Positions 12,470 through 22,745 of a DNA stretch of 64,000 bases are shown in pieces. This DNA comes from Siphonodentalium dalli. Lineage: Eukaryota; Mollusca; Scaphopoda; Gadilida; Siphonodentaliidae. Position 1 is the stretch's first letter. Every line of letters begins with the position of its first letter. The stretch spans positions 169,332,664-169,396,663 of the forward strand of contig CP136066.1 of assembly GCA_032622095.1 (NCBI GenBank). Reading direction: 5' to 3'. Made by a program: the position numbers and the translations under genes. Under the pieces are notes generated by a model that was not told where the DNA came from, ran no database searches, and saw only the letters and a list, made by a program, of their open reading frames with translations.

Positions 12470-13064
12470 GTATAATCATATGCCAGTACATTTTAATAGA
12501 ACATTAATAATGTGAGCAACTTTTCAAAACTACCACAGCTATTGTATGTAACGTATATTGTTCAAATTCCAAAACAGTCTCCCAATAACAACACGAAGCT
12601 TGAAGTGACGTAGGTGGTTCATTGCTTTTTCATGAAGTGGCCCACTTGAGTTATTTCCCGATGAACGTCGGAAACATTCGTGTAACCGTATTGCGATGTG
12701 AATTGATTAAGGAAGCTAATTTTGTGAATACAGAGGGTGCGTGATTATTCTGGCTTGATCTAGACAATTGTCAAATGACTATGGACAGTTCAGTTTCTCA
12801 GAATAATGCAGAATGAAATGTAACCTACATAAGTATCAAATAAGTAAATATGCGATTTCTTCACATTATGTGTAGTGCGGGTGGCGTTAAGTCCTTCGTA
12901 TGGGACTGCACTCTGCGTGTGCCAGGATACACCTTGTAAGTCTGTTTTTTTTATTCGCAGTACTAAGACTGGTGGTTTGTAATACACACAGAACGACACG
13001 TGTGTTAATGGTTTTTTGATACGGCACTTGTGTATATATACCTGATTGAAATAATTTATTTCAG

Positions 13065-13208
13065 AGTTCAGAGAAGCATTTTATATGTTTGACAAAGATG
13101 GAGACGGGCGCATCACATCAAAGGAACTAGGAACGGTGCTACGGTCACTGGGTCAAAACCCGACCGAGTCAGAACTAAGAGACATGATAAACGAAGTGGA
13201 TGTCGATG
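13065..13208 (+). CDS. Calmodulin-like gene A, exon 3 (EF-hand I and start of EF-hand II)
   Basis: The exon follows TTTCAG and ends at G|GTAAG. It is 144 bp, entering and leaving in phase 1, as in animal calmodulin exon 3. It encodes EFREAFYMF, the complete EF-hand I loop [12 protein letters not shown], then [20 protein letters not shown] and INEVDVDG, which begins loop II. Calcium-ligand positions of loop I are intact. Differences from standard calmodulin lie mostly outside the loop, for example YM for SL before the loop, L for M in TVLRS, and SELRD for AELQD. This suggests a functional or recently functional paralogue. The next exon of gene A begins 6.5 kb downstream at 19715, with an alternative candidate at 19167. 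Confidence 0.9.
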
Positions 13209-14502
13209 GTAAGATATTACTACCATCCTCACTACTCAGCTGGTCACACACTGGCAAATTACGGGCAACTAATACTTACTACGCTACTGTCAGACTAAAC
13301 TTAATATTCAAATCAATATGTTTATTCCTCATTAAACTGTAATTACAGTATTTAAGAGTAATATATAATATAGCAGACGGGGTACACATGGAAGTAGACA
13401 ATTCATGCATATCCACATGTATATAGATATTCATCTGGATAACAATTGTTTCAAGGACTTGACAAAACAAAGTGGATTATCTACATTTTAAGTATTAGTA
13501 TATAACTTCGACTTACAAGTAATTAACAAGAATATTTAGAGAAGAAATATAGTCATTCCTTCACGACAGATTTATTATTGAGTATTTTCAATAGAAAATA
13601 TATTGATCCACTTTATTAGTGCATGCGGGTAACAAATATTGCTGGCATAATTATATTATCAAAATAATTTCTGGTTTAATGATGTTATTCCTCGTTGTAA
13701 ACATGCGTTATATAGTTACGGGGGTATAAAATATTAGATATGAATCGAAGACCCCTTTCCTCTGTCGATTAATATAGATTATATTTCGAATATTTTCTGG
13801 TCCAAAAACGTGTGGTTGTTTAGCTATCGAACACTAATGGTTACTGTTAACAGAGACCAGAATTTGTATTGTGTAATTTTGTCACAAATAAACGTTAATT
13901 AGACTCATTATCGCTTATAACTATGTAATAAAATAATACAAACAATCAATTTAGGACATTTGACATTCAGAGCTATGGGAACAGCATAATGATCGCTATC
14001 GCTATATGGTATCGCCTGAATGGTCTGTTCTAAAAATAGAACAATAAACGGTCCCACTTAATCATCTCATTTTATAACAAAATATTCGGAATAAAATCAA
14101 TATTAATTGATAGAAGCGTGTCTTTACTTTACTTTAAACATATTTTAATGTATTTAGAAAAAATATACATAGGGATCAGGGCACAAGTTACAAAACTTAC
14201 AAACTTGCCCCTCTCCTAATACAATCATGGAACATACATAAAAATACATAGCAGATATAGCAAACTGTTTATAAAGAAGAGTGCAGAGTGTGTGTGCTGC
14301 GGATGTCGGGTTTCCATCTGTATTCCAATCTCGGTTATGAATAAAACGCTAGAACTCAGTGAGTTGAAAGATGAATAGCGAAATTTACCATACATGGGTT
14401 TGTTCAAAACGCTCTGTTTTAGCTATAAAAGATTGAGTAATGCGGAAAAGAGTAGTGTTCTTTTGATTTGATATACCTTTTACCCCATATAAGAAATGAT
14501 TT

Positions 14503-14593
14503 GCTTCTAATGATTGAAAGCCATTAATACTTAAATTTCGGTAAAAGTCAATTCTCGAAATTTAAGTATTAATGGCTTTCAATCATTAGAAGC
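14503..14593. repeat. Perfect 38-bp hairpin
   Basis: The arms 14503-14540 and 14556-14593 are perfect reverse complements around a 15-nt loop, beginning GCTTCTAATGATTGAAAGCC. Its perfection suggests recent origin or maintained function as a structured RNA. Confidence 0.85.
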
Positions 14594-14899
14594 GTGTCCG
14601 GACATGGATCTTCAATTAATATTTATTATTGTATACCCTCGAAATTATTTCTAAATTGGTATATGAAGAGACAATCCATCTTTAATATAAAAACTTCAGT
14701 TAACTTATTTTTCCGTTTTATACGACATATATGTTGTTTTAAAGAGAACAAGGGCGATAAACCACATTATTAGAGTAAATTCATCAATATATAATCACAC
14801 ACACAAGTAAAATTGCTAGAGTTCAGCTTTCACGATAAAATGTTTGCCGCGGGTGAAAAAGAATTCGGTAGAGGTCACTAGCTATATGCATGTACGCAA

Positions 14900-15590
14900 T
14901 AACGAATCCGATCGTAGCGTAGACGTTAATATATCCATTTCCGCTTTAGCTAGCAACTTCCCCGATCGCCCATGGATGCAGTATTCGCTGCATTATAGTA
15001 ACCCCCTTTCCGTGGTCAGACAGCTAGTGGAGGTGCGGTCGGTGCCCTTCTCTTTTGCGTACATGGCGGATTCGGTCGTATAAGTTAGAGGTTAACAATG
15101 GTACTTCCACTCCAGCTACAGACTCGAGGAATGGAACTTTGGTTCATACAGCTCAATTCTGCACGACAGTGCAAACACCATCTTGTTCTGATTCATGGGG
15201 GCGATTCGGTCGGGTGGCTCCCCTTGTATTTTACGTACATGCATGCAGCGATTCCGATCGTAGCGCATGGGTTAATATGTAACGTCTTAGCCGGCAACTT
15301 GCCCGATCGCCCATGGACGCCGGTTGGTATTCGCTGTATGATTGTAAGATGTGGTAATACGAGCTAGTGGAGGTGCGGTCGGCGCCTTTTTGTTTTGCGT
15401 ACATGGCTGATTCGACAATAAGCTATGGTTACCAATGGCCGTTCCGCTCGATCAACGGACTTAGGGGATGGAACTTTGGTACATACATGTCTATTCTGCA
15501 TGATATGACAAAAACCCATCTCGTTCGAACTCCGGGGCGGTACAGTCGGGTGCGGTCAGCTTTTCGTGGGACCCACCTCTAACATTTGGA
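14900..15590 (+). repeat. Two-copy tandem duplication of about 343 bp, CG-rich
   Basis: Two units start near 14908 and 15254. Shared blocks include CCCGATCGCCCATGGA, CTAGTGGAGGTGCGGTCGG and TTTTGCGTACATGGC. Both translate in one frame to EVRS(V/A)PF(S/C)FAYMADS, but the surrounding frames are broken by stops. The stretch is richer in CG than its surroundings. It may be an exonised repeat or an old gene fragment; no family is recognised. Confidence 0.6.
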
Positions 15591-16308
15591 ACGTGATGCA
15601 CATTTACATGTACTTACGCATCAGCCATGGTGAAATAAAGATGATTTGAAAGTAGAGATATATCACACCTTAAATATCATACTGGTTACTGACCACAATC
15701 TGTAATGAACAAACTCAGTGACTCAATGTTGAGATGTGAGTTGGTATATGTAGGTCAAATGTTGCGACTGAACCAACACAATGCTGTAAAATGTCAGGGT
15801 ACTCAACACTGCGTGTCACACTACAACAAACAATACACAGATATATAGACTATATTAATAGAGACTATAAACACTACACAGATAGACTAAATTAATAGAG
15901 ACTATAAATGCGGATTTCTAATTATGTAACTACTCGCTGTCGGGTGAACGAGAATAATCCCAAGATTCTTAACATTTTCATTTATTCATCTCGTGTATAA
16001 ATAACATATATTGGACAATTCGTAGGCAGTATAGTGCCAATTTGTATGCCGAGTGACAAATGAGCTTTCTCCACACTAAGCCAATATATCAATTAACGGT
16101 TAAAAGGGGAAGAGAATGGCTAAAATTAGTTAAGAAATTCGAGACCGATCCATTTTCGCCCAGACGATTCCCTTGACCTATTTTAAACTCATATTTAGCA
16201 TTGTGGACCACATTGCATATCAACATTTGTTTTCGCTGGGCTGAAATGTTTGTGAGTGTTTTATTCTCCATTATACTATATGGGGGTATGCTGCTATAAT
16301 ATATGCAA

Positions 16309-16710
16309 TTAACCCTTTACCCAACAGAACGGCCCTGTGCCAATGCATTCTCTTATATATGCGAGTCGACCATAGGTCGCCTCGCATATATAAGAGAATG
16401 CATTGGCTTAACACATTAAAAATTATAAAATTGTTAAACGAATGTAAGAAAAATTGGTAAAAATTGTTAAAAAAAGATTTTTTTTTAGGCCAATGCATTC
16501 TCTTATATATGCGAGGCGACCTATGGTCGACTCGCATATATAAGAGAATGCATTGGCACAGGGTATAACTGTAACTATCACAATGTGGTCAAGGAGCCGG
16601 TTCCAATGATATCCATATTTGTATGGTTCTATTGAGACAGACCGAAGATATTTTAGGCTGTTGAAGCTTTATTTGGCCGGTTTTGGCCGGTTTGTTGGGT
16701 AAAGGGTTAA
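16309..16710. mobile_element. piggyBac-like MITE with two hairpins, copy 3
   Basis: TTAA lies at 16309-16312 and 16707-16710 with intact terminal repeats and both hairpins. It abuts the long foldback starting near 16716. High similarity to the other two copies indicates recent spread. Confidence 0.87.
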
Positions 16711-16715
16711 AGGTA

Positions 16716-17287
16716 CCCTAGTCGCTAAATTGGCTCTATGTCAGGAGGCTCCCTTTGTACATTGTACAATGCTGAGGTAGATATTTAAAGGTACTCAATC
16801 CAATCAGACGCTCCTAATTTACTATTTCTTTGGCTTCGAGGGTAAAAAATATTTGATTCGAGTCGAGGAACCTACCCATCAAAGCTCAGAGTGATTAGAT
16901 ATCGATTTTAGAAGTTTGCGATTTCTATTGTTTGTGGGACAGTTATTGCCGGTCAAACGGATGGTCTTTCAGATAAAGATGGATAACTCTAAAATAATAA
17001 CCACTTGATTTCAGAGTTATCCATCTTTATCTACAAGACCGTCCGTCTGACCGGCAAGTTTTGTCCCACAAACAATAGAAATCGCAAACTTCAAACATCG
17101 ATATCTAATCACTTTGAGCTTTGATGGGTGGGTTCCTCGACTCGAATCAAATATTTTTTACCCCCGACGCCAAAGAAATAGTAATTTAGGAGCGTCTGAT
17201 CGGATTGATTACCTTTAAACATCTACCTCAGCATCGTACAATGTACAAAGGGAGCCTCCTGAAATAGAGCCAATTTAGCGACTGGGG
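16716..17287. mobile_element. Long foldback element (about 570 bp)
   Basis: Two arms of roughly 270 bp, beginning CCTAGTCGCTAAATTGGCTC and ending with its inverse near 17285, meet around 17000. They differ by scattered substitutions. A diverged copy of the right arm lies at 53670-53805. It directly follows the MITE at 16309-16710. Confidence 0.85.
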
Positions 17288-18497
17288 TGTTGTTTGAACA
17301 TATTAAAATTATTCTAGCAGTTCTTGGTACTGAAAGGGACAAAACAAAAAATATTTTCAACCTCTCAAATGTGTTAAAAGCCATTGGTTTTGTCATCTCT
17401 GAATAATTTCTTAGATTATACATAAAATGATGATGCCGATATGTAACATTCACGAGTTTTCGCCAGATACAAAAAATTTCATTGTGGAAAACATCTTGCC
17501 ATTTTCGGCTGGATTTACTCAAAACGTGCGTCTCCACCTTAAGTCAAATCAACATGTGTCGAAGATACTAGTGTCGTTTCCCGTAATGTAATATAACCAC
17601 GCGTTCTTGGAAGTTGACATCAAAGGCATAGTATAAATCCCTACGGCAGCAGCTAATTCCTAATGATTTGTGTCTCCCCAGTCGATTATTATAAAACAAT
17701 AAACCAATCACCCATCGATATTACAATAGAAGAGCTTACGGACATTTCTAAAGGAAGGTAATTCGTTGTGTAAACATCGCCACCATAAATAATGTCACTT
17801 TCACATCAACAAGATTCGTTGAATGTGATTTGGCAGTTCTGTCGGTCATCAAGGGATGTTCCTATCATGTTGAGATTGATCTGATAGCTTACATGTAAAT
17901 TTCCAACCTATATATAGTGTGAAGTATGTTGTTTTTAGATTAAGAAACGAATGATTTGTTACATGTAGTCCAATTATAGACCATAGCACTCAACTAAAAT
18001 ATTACAACTTGATAGAAATTTGTTCACGCTGGATTGGAAATATACCTACGATTGGAAAACTTGGTTATACGTTGTTCAAACCGTACACAGCCTTGGTGTG
18101 ACCCATGTGTGAGGACGCTCGTAGTGTGAACTGTTTCGCACCACCAATGCGTTAAGAGAGTAAGCGGTGGGGTCATATAATTATATACATGTACTCCAAA
18201 CTTTATTAAACAATATTAGTTTCTTGGAACAAGATTAGAGATGATGGGTGTGTTAATTGAACGCAAATTTTAATGTTATATTTTCTAAAAAGCGAGGTTT
18301 GCAACATAAAATAAAATTAACTCTTCGAATTGGGTTAAATAGTATACAAGCACCCTTAGGCTTGCCATTAAGCAGATGTGCACTCCTTCTCGGACAACAA
18401 AGCAATTATAATCCCTGTTTTCGTGAGACACGGGGGTTTGTCGCCTCTCTGGACCTGGACTGTCACCAACGGCCCTCGTGGGACATGCAGGACTCGA

Positions 18498-18645
18498 ACG
18501 GGCGACATATCACCTTGTCTCAATTAAGCGCGGGCGACTAATCACCGTATGTATCTCAATCAAGCGCGGGCTACCAATCACCGTGTCTCAATCAAGCGCT
18601 GGCGACCTATCACCGTGCCTCAATCAAGCGCGAGCAACAACATAT
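18498..18645 (-). repeat. Tandem 32-bp repeat next to a tRNA-like T-arm
   Basis: About four and a half units of a 32-bp motif (CTCAATCAAGCGCGGGCGAC, then YAATCACCGTG). On the minus strand the array ends in GTTCGAGTCCTGC, like a pol III B box. It may be a tRNA-derived SINE with an expanded D-arm to anticodon region. No complete cloverleaf was found. Confidence 0.5.
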
Positions 18646-19166
18646 TATTTATCGACAGGAAATTGCGGTTCGCGCTGTTTGCGAAAAGCAAAAATAATTC
18701 CCGAACACAGTTTAAATATTTGTCACACAATATCAATCATTGAGGAAACTCATATAATTAGTAGTGTGTTATAAGGTTAGGAAAAGTTAACACCTCTATC
18801 AAGGTGTAGTTAATCTGATAGGATTAGTACCGATGGGTGGATATATTACTATAGTACTATGTGCGTGATGTGGAGTTCACACAGCTAATCCTCTTCTTTT
18901 TTATTTCGGTGTACCGTGTACCGTTTTGATCAAGCAACCCTTCCGCAATTATTTTGTATTGTTCGGCGATAGCGTTATTGTTTTATGATCACCCACAGCA
19001 GAGGGGCGATAATTGTAGATAATTCACTTCTTTCTTACCGGTATCAAAAGTCGTTCAAACAGCAATTGTCGAAATATCAGACTCAATGTTTCAGTAACTG
19101 ATATGATTTGGCTGCATCTAAACGATTTTGGCAAAAGATATTTTCGGGCCAGCGCAGGCCATGCAG

Positions 19167-19294
19167 GGAATGGAAACATTGAGTTAAATGAGTTTCTAAA
19201 GATGTTGGCAAACACGAATAAAGAAACCAACGAACTTTACGTGATCACTAATGCATTTAAGGTCTTCAATGAAAATGGCGACGGATTTAATTAA
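19167..19294 (+). pseudogene. Duplicated calmodulin exon-4-like unit ending in a stop (pseudoexon or alternative terminal exon)
   Basis: It lies 548 bp upstream of the main exon 4. It keeps CAG at 19164-19166 and the right phase, so exon 3 could splice to it and complete loop II as DVDGNGNIELNE. The frame stays open through FLKMLANTNKETNELYVITN and AFKVFNENGDGFN, then ends in TAA at 19292-19294, where homology also stops. One codon (the I of GFIN) is missing, and loop III starts with N instead of D. The conserved acceptor and 42 open codons leave two readings: a decaying tandem copy, or an alternative last exon giving an N-lobe-only protein. Confidence 0.75.
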
Positions 19295-19714
19295 AATGTG
19301 TTGACCTCTCCTTGTACAATCGATAACAGTTTAGATTCAGAAGTGTTTACAATGTGTTTTTTTGCCGTAACAAATCAAGGCCCATGTTGGAACCAAATGG
19401 AGACGCAACGTATATTCATATTCGCGAGGAGACGATTACTTTCTGGGTGGTCGAACTAGTGTTTTGAGGGTGTCCCCATTTTGGTCAACAGTAACTCTTT
19501 CACATCATTTGTTACGCGATAACATATGAATTACCACCACGGGCAGTGTAAGCGAGATAACGTGTTGATCAAATTTACTAGTTGTTGAGTTTGTTATTTC
19601 GGTTTGGCTCAAAGAGGGGTTCACTGTGGCAGTTGAAAATTCGTGAGAAACCCCAGGTCATATTCCTGAGTAATTTACTGCATAACCTAAATTAAACTAA
19701 TATATCTTCAACAG

Positions 19715-19957
19715 GTAATGGAACGATTGAGTTCAATGAGTTTCTCATGATGATGGCGAAAAAGAATTCAGAAACTAACGAAATCGACGAGATCACAAAT
19801 GCCTTCAAAGTCTTCGATAAAAATGGCGATGGTTTCATCAATGCTGCGGAATTGCGACATGTTATGACGAACTTAGGCGAGAAACTCAGCGACAAGGAGG
19901 TAGCGGAGATGATCAGAGAGGCGGACATCGATGGAGATGGACAGATCAATTACCACG
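19715..19957 (+). CDS. Calmodulin-like gene A, exon 4 (EF-hands II-IV)
   Basis: The exon follows CAACAG and ends at G|GTATT. It is 243 bp, the sum of the separate 107- and 136-bp exons of vertebrate calmodulin genes; gene B has the same fused exon. It completes loop II as [12 protein letters not shown], continues with [20 protein letters not shown] in the central linker, then has loop [15 protein letters not shown] and loop [13 protein letters not shown] plus one base. All loops keep their acidic calcium ligands. The linker is strongly changed relative to calmodulin, and H replaces E at loop IV position 11. The C-terminal 29-bp exon was not found on the plus strand. A weak possibility is an AG at 20632-20645 followed by a short frame, but it does not resemble the FVxMMTxK ending. 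The gene may be functional with an unusual end, or may have lost its last exon. Confidence 0.9.
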
Positions 19958-20182
19958 GTATTAACTAATTACTACCGCGATATTAAATATTAACGCGATA
20001 TTAACTGTTATCGTGAAATGAACGATTATCATATCGCACTTTTAACAATTTACACAACATTTCCCACCATTGTATTAAAAACGATTGTGGTATTAAACGA
20101 TTATCGCTGTATTAACGATTATAACAATTTACACGACAGTTATTGCTATTGTATTAAATGCCGATTGACACTGTCAATTATC

Positions 20183-20235
20183 GAATATGGCCCGAGAGAC
20201 GGACATGGGTGGGGACGGATATATCAACTACCACG
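20183..20235 (+). pseudogene. Second copy of the end of calmodulin exon 4
   Basis: These 53 bases align without gaps to 19905-19957 and end in the same TACCACG|GT donor context. They read roughly ARETDMGGDGYINYH, a degenerate EF-hand IV with calcium ligands partly lost. The piece has no acceptor of its own. It is the middle unit of a tandem array that also carries downstream intron sequence. Confidence 0.75.
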
Positions 20236-20427
20236 GTAATTATTAACTATACTCTAGTTATTAAATAATTGCATGATATTAACGAGTATATTGTGATATT
20301 ACAGATTATCGTATTATTAATGATTATGGTGGTATTCACGTTATCCGATATGCACGATTATCGCGCTTTTAACAATTTACATAATATCAATCAACATTGT
20401 ATTCAATGACGATTGACACAGTACTAA

Positions 20428-20480
20428 GTAGCGGAGATAATCCGAGAGGCGAAAATCGATGTGACAGACATATCAATTAC
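20428..20480 (+). pseudogene. Third, more decayed copy of the end of calmodulin exon 4
   Basis: This copy aligns with the end of exon 4 from the [13 protein letters not shown] part to NY, reading AEIIREAKIDV before degenerating. It has a 6-bp internal deletion and has lost the donor (TAATT instead of GTATT). It lies 249 bp beyond the second copy. Confidence 0.65.
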
Positions 20481-20640
20481 TAATTAACTATTCACGCGAT
20501 ATTAAATATTAACATATATTATCGTGGTCTTTACGATTATCGCGATATTAACGATCATCGGGGTATTATCAATTATCCGGTATGAACAACTATCGCGCTT
20601 TTAACGATTTGCACGACGTTTCTCACAAATGAGATAATTT

Positions 20641-21430
20641 CCCAGTCGTATGAGTGACATCAGTAGAGTTTTATGTCGTTTAAGACCAAATTTAAATTAG
20701 TAAAATTTGGGGGGGGGGGGGGGGGGGTGTCAAAAAATTGGGTGTGAAACAATTTTTGTTTGAAGGTTTTGGGGTAGTGGGTCCCCGAAAACGGCATATC
20801 TTCCTGCAAATGTTTTGCTACCCCCCCCCCCCGGCCTGAGTATTGTTTATTAGTTGCAGTTCACCTGGATGCCAGAATGATTTCGGTAGATTTCCCTGAA
20901 ATTCATCTGTTGCTGAGCGTCTCCGCGAAAGATTACATGCCATGGATGACTTTCTCGTATAGACGGTGAATCTCGTTGCTGTTTAGTAGAGACAATATCG
21001 TGCGGTGCGTGTAATTACCATCGGGAAATCCACACACAGTTCCATTGTTGAACCCTTTGTGGGTCGACCACATCGGTGCAACAATTTTAAAGTATCCAGA
21101 GTATTGTTGCAATTTATGTACAACTATGCTATCTAGACTGAAAGAAGTATAAATGTACAGAAACATGTTGCAGTCCAAGTTATGGAAAAGTCACTGACAT
21201 GTTCTGCGCGCGTCGGGCTTCCATGAAACATAACGAGGCAACTTCGTATTTTGCCCGGATGCAAATATATCAATTGAAGGAATACTCCAAAGTTGTGTGG
21301 GGACTTCGAAGTATACTGGATGCAGTTGCCACATAATGTTGTCATGGAATTTGCGTGATAAAATATCAGCCTCGTTTTATTTCACAATGGATATGTGTGG
21401 CCACCTAATACGCACACGCTTGACTACCAA
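20641..21430. other. No gene recognised; G and C homopolymers
   Basis: A 17-19 G run at 20709-20727 and a C run at 20821-20833 face one another about 95 bp apart. The rest shows no exon or element. The last exon of gene A was sought here without a convincing hit. Confidence 0.5.
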
Positions 21431-21619
21431 AAGATAACTAATCGGGGTTCACGATTAGATGGCTATTGGCATATAATCGCGACCACAGGAGGCACGCGTG
21501 GTTTCGATTATCTGAAGGGTAATAACTCTATAAAGAATGTACCATTACGAAATAACGGCGATTTGTGTGAGAAATTGCAACACCACAATAGATAAACTCT
21601 GGTGAAATATAAGTCAAAT

Positions 21620-21735
21620 TCTTCTATTTCGCTCTATTTCGCCATTTCGCTGCATTTTTTATTTGGCTATTTCGCTGTATTTTCCTATTTCGCCTTTTCG
21701 CTATATTTCATATTTCGATAATTCGCTATATTTGA
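21620..21735. repeat. CTATTTCGC short repeat
   Basis: About nine degenerate repeats of CTATTTCGC or TATTTCGCTAT in tandem. No coding sense. Confidence 0.7.
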
Positions 21736-21852
21736 CATAAGGGATATGGGATTATATGATGTTGTAAGATTTCTGACACATGTGCTGGTATGTGCATTCT
21801 TTGCACAGACCATACATTGATACAGAGGCGGTCTTGAGTTCAAGGCAATTCC

Positions 21853-22745
21853 CCAACATACACCCTAAATCTAGTTGGATGAACGTTGTATACAACTCGT
21901 TGGGTGCGAATTTGTTGTGTACTTATTATCCAACAGTTTAGTACGATGTACACAACTGATTGCATGAACTGTCTTCTGTGGTATTACTTTCATACCACAT
22001 TGGATAAAACCGCCACGTGACCGGGTCATCCAATAGCAGCGCGTTTCCGGTGCGGGCGAGCATGCGAGTTGTTGGCTCCAAATATTTCAAAACAAGATGG
22101 ACGAATGCGTGAAAAAACTCCTGAGCGACTGGAAAATGGGACAATACGTCGTGGATAGCTTTGCCGGTATAGTATACCTTTGTTATAATTATTCTTTGTA
22201 CGATACACTGATTATGTAGGCTTTATGTGTTGAGTGTATATTATTTATATTTGCCAAATTTTGAAGTTTACAAATTTACACAACGTGACTGCTGACAGCA
22301 CTAATTTGACTAAAGAAGTACACTCATACACTCAACACATAAAGCCTACATAATCAGTGTATCGTACAAAGAATAATTATAACAAAGGTATACTATACCG
22401 ACAAAGCTATCCACTACGTCTTGCCCCATTTTACTTTCCAATCAACGTTGGGTAAACTTTCCAATCAACAAATGTCATCCAACTCTACGCAACACCCAAC
22501 AGTTCAATAAACATAGATAGGTGCTGTGGGTAATTAACGTTGATTGAGTGTTGTGTGAAATTTCATCCAACACGTTGTATAATTAACATACAACCGTTGG
22601 TAGTAAATATATATGCAACGTTGTGTAAGAGTGTACCCAACAAAATTGTCATGCAACTTTTCACACAACGTAGATAGGTGCTGTTGGCATGCAACGGTTG
22701 ATTGACTGTTGGATAACTTCTTATCCAACTAGATTTAGGGTTTAC
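21853..22745. mobile_element. Composite element: outer inverted ends and inner long foldback
   Basis: The outer ends ACCCTAAATCTAGTTGGAT (near 21861) and ATCCAACTAGATTTAGGGT (near 22723) are exact inverses. Inside, 22131-22240 and 22326-22440 are near-perfect inverted arms of about 110 bp. CAACGTTG-like 8-mers recur between. No transposase frame was recognised. Confidence 0.75.

Larger units (their letters stand above)
5005..13064 (+). other. Gene A intron 2 (8.06 kb)
   Basis: Bounded by GTAATT and TTTCAG. It contains the mobile and repeat elements listed separately, the exon-3 fragment at 7332-7376, and a sequence AGAACGACACG(AG)TGTGTTAAT shared between 10151-10190 and 12989-13025. The stretches 6060-6900 and 7925-8700 show nothing recognisable apart from the 6400-6690 relative of the 39160 repeat. 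Confidence 0.65.
13209..19714 (+). other. Gene A intron 3 (6.5 kb)
   Basis: Runs from GTAAGA to CAACAG. It includes the exon-4-like unit at 19167 and several repeats listed separately. 13345-14500 and 17290-18490 have no recognisable gene or element. GGGTATAAAATAATAAATATGAATCGA at 63662 resembles 13723-13748 here, apart from two or three differences. Confidence 0.65.
19900..20640 (+). repeat. Tandem array of exon-4 end plus intron sequence
   Basis: Three units of about 278 and 249 bp repeat the end of exon 4 followed by intron sequence. Recurring intron motifs include CTTTTAACAATTTACA near 20039 and 20365, with variants near 20122 and 20597, and CGATATTAA-rich stretches. Decay increases downstream, as expected if the first unit is the selected one. 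Confidence 0.75.

Noticed and set aside
20632-20665. CAG then TAGAGTTTTATGTCGTTTAA as gene A terminal exon
   Set aside because: Only EF-like residues fit (VEFYVV), there is no polypyrimidine tract, and it is likely chance.
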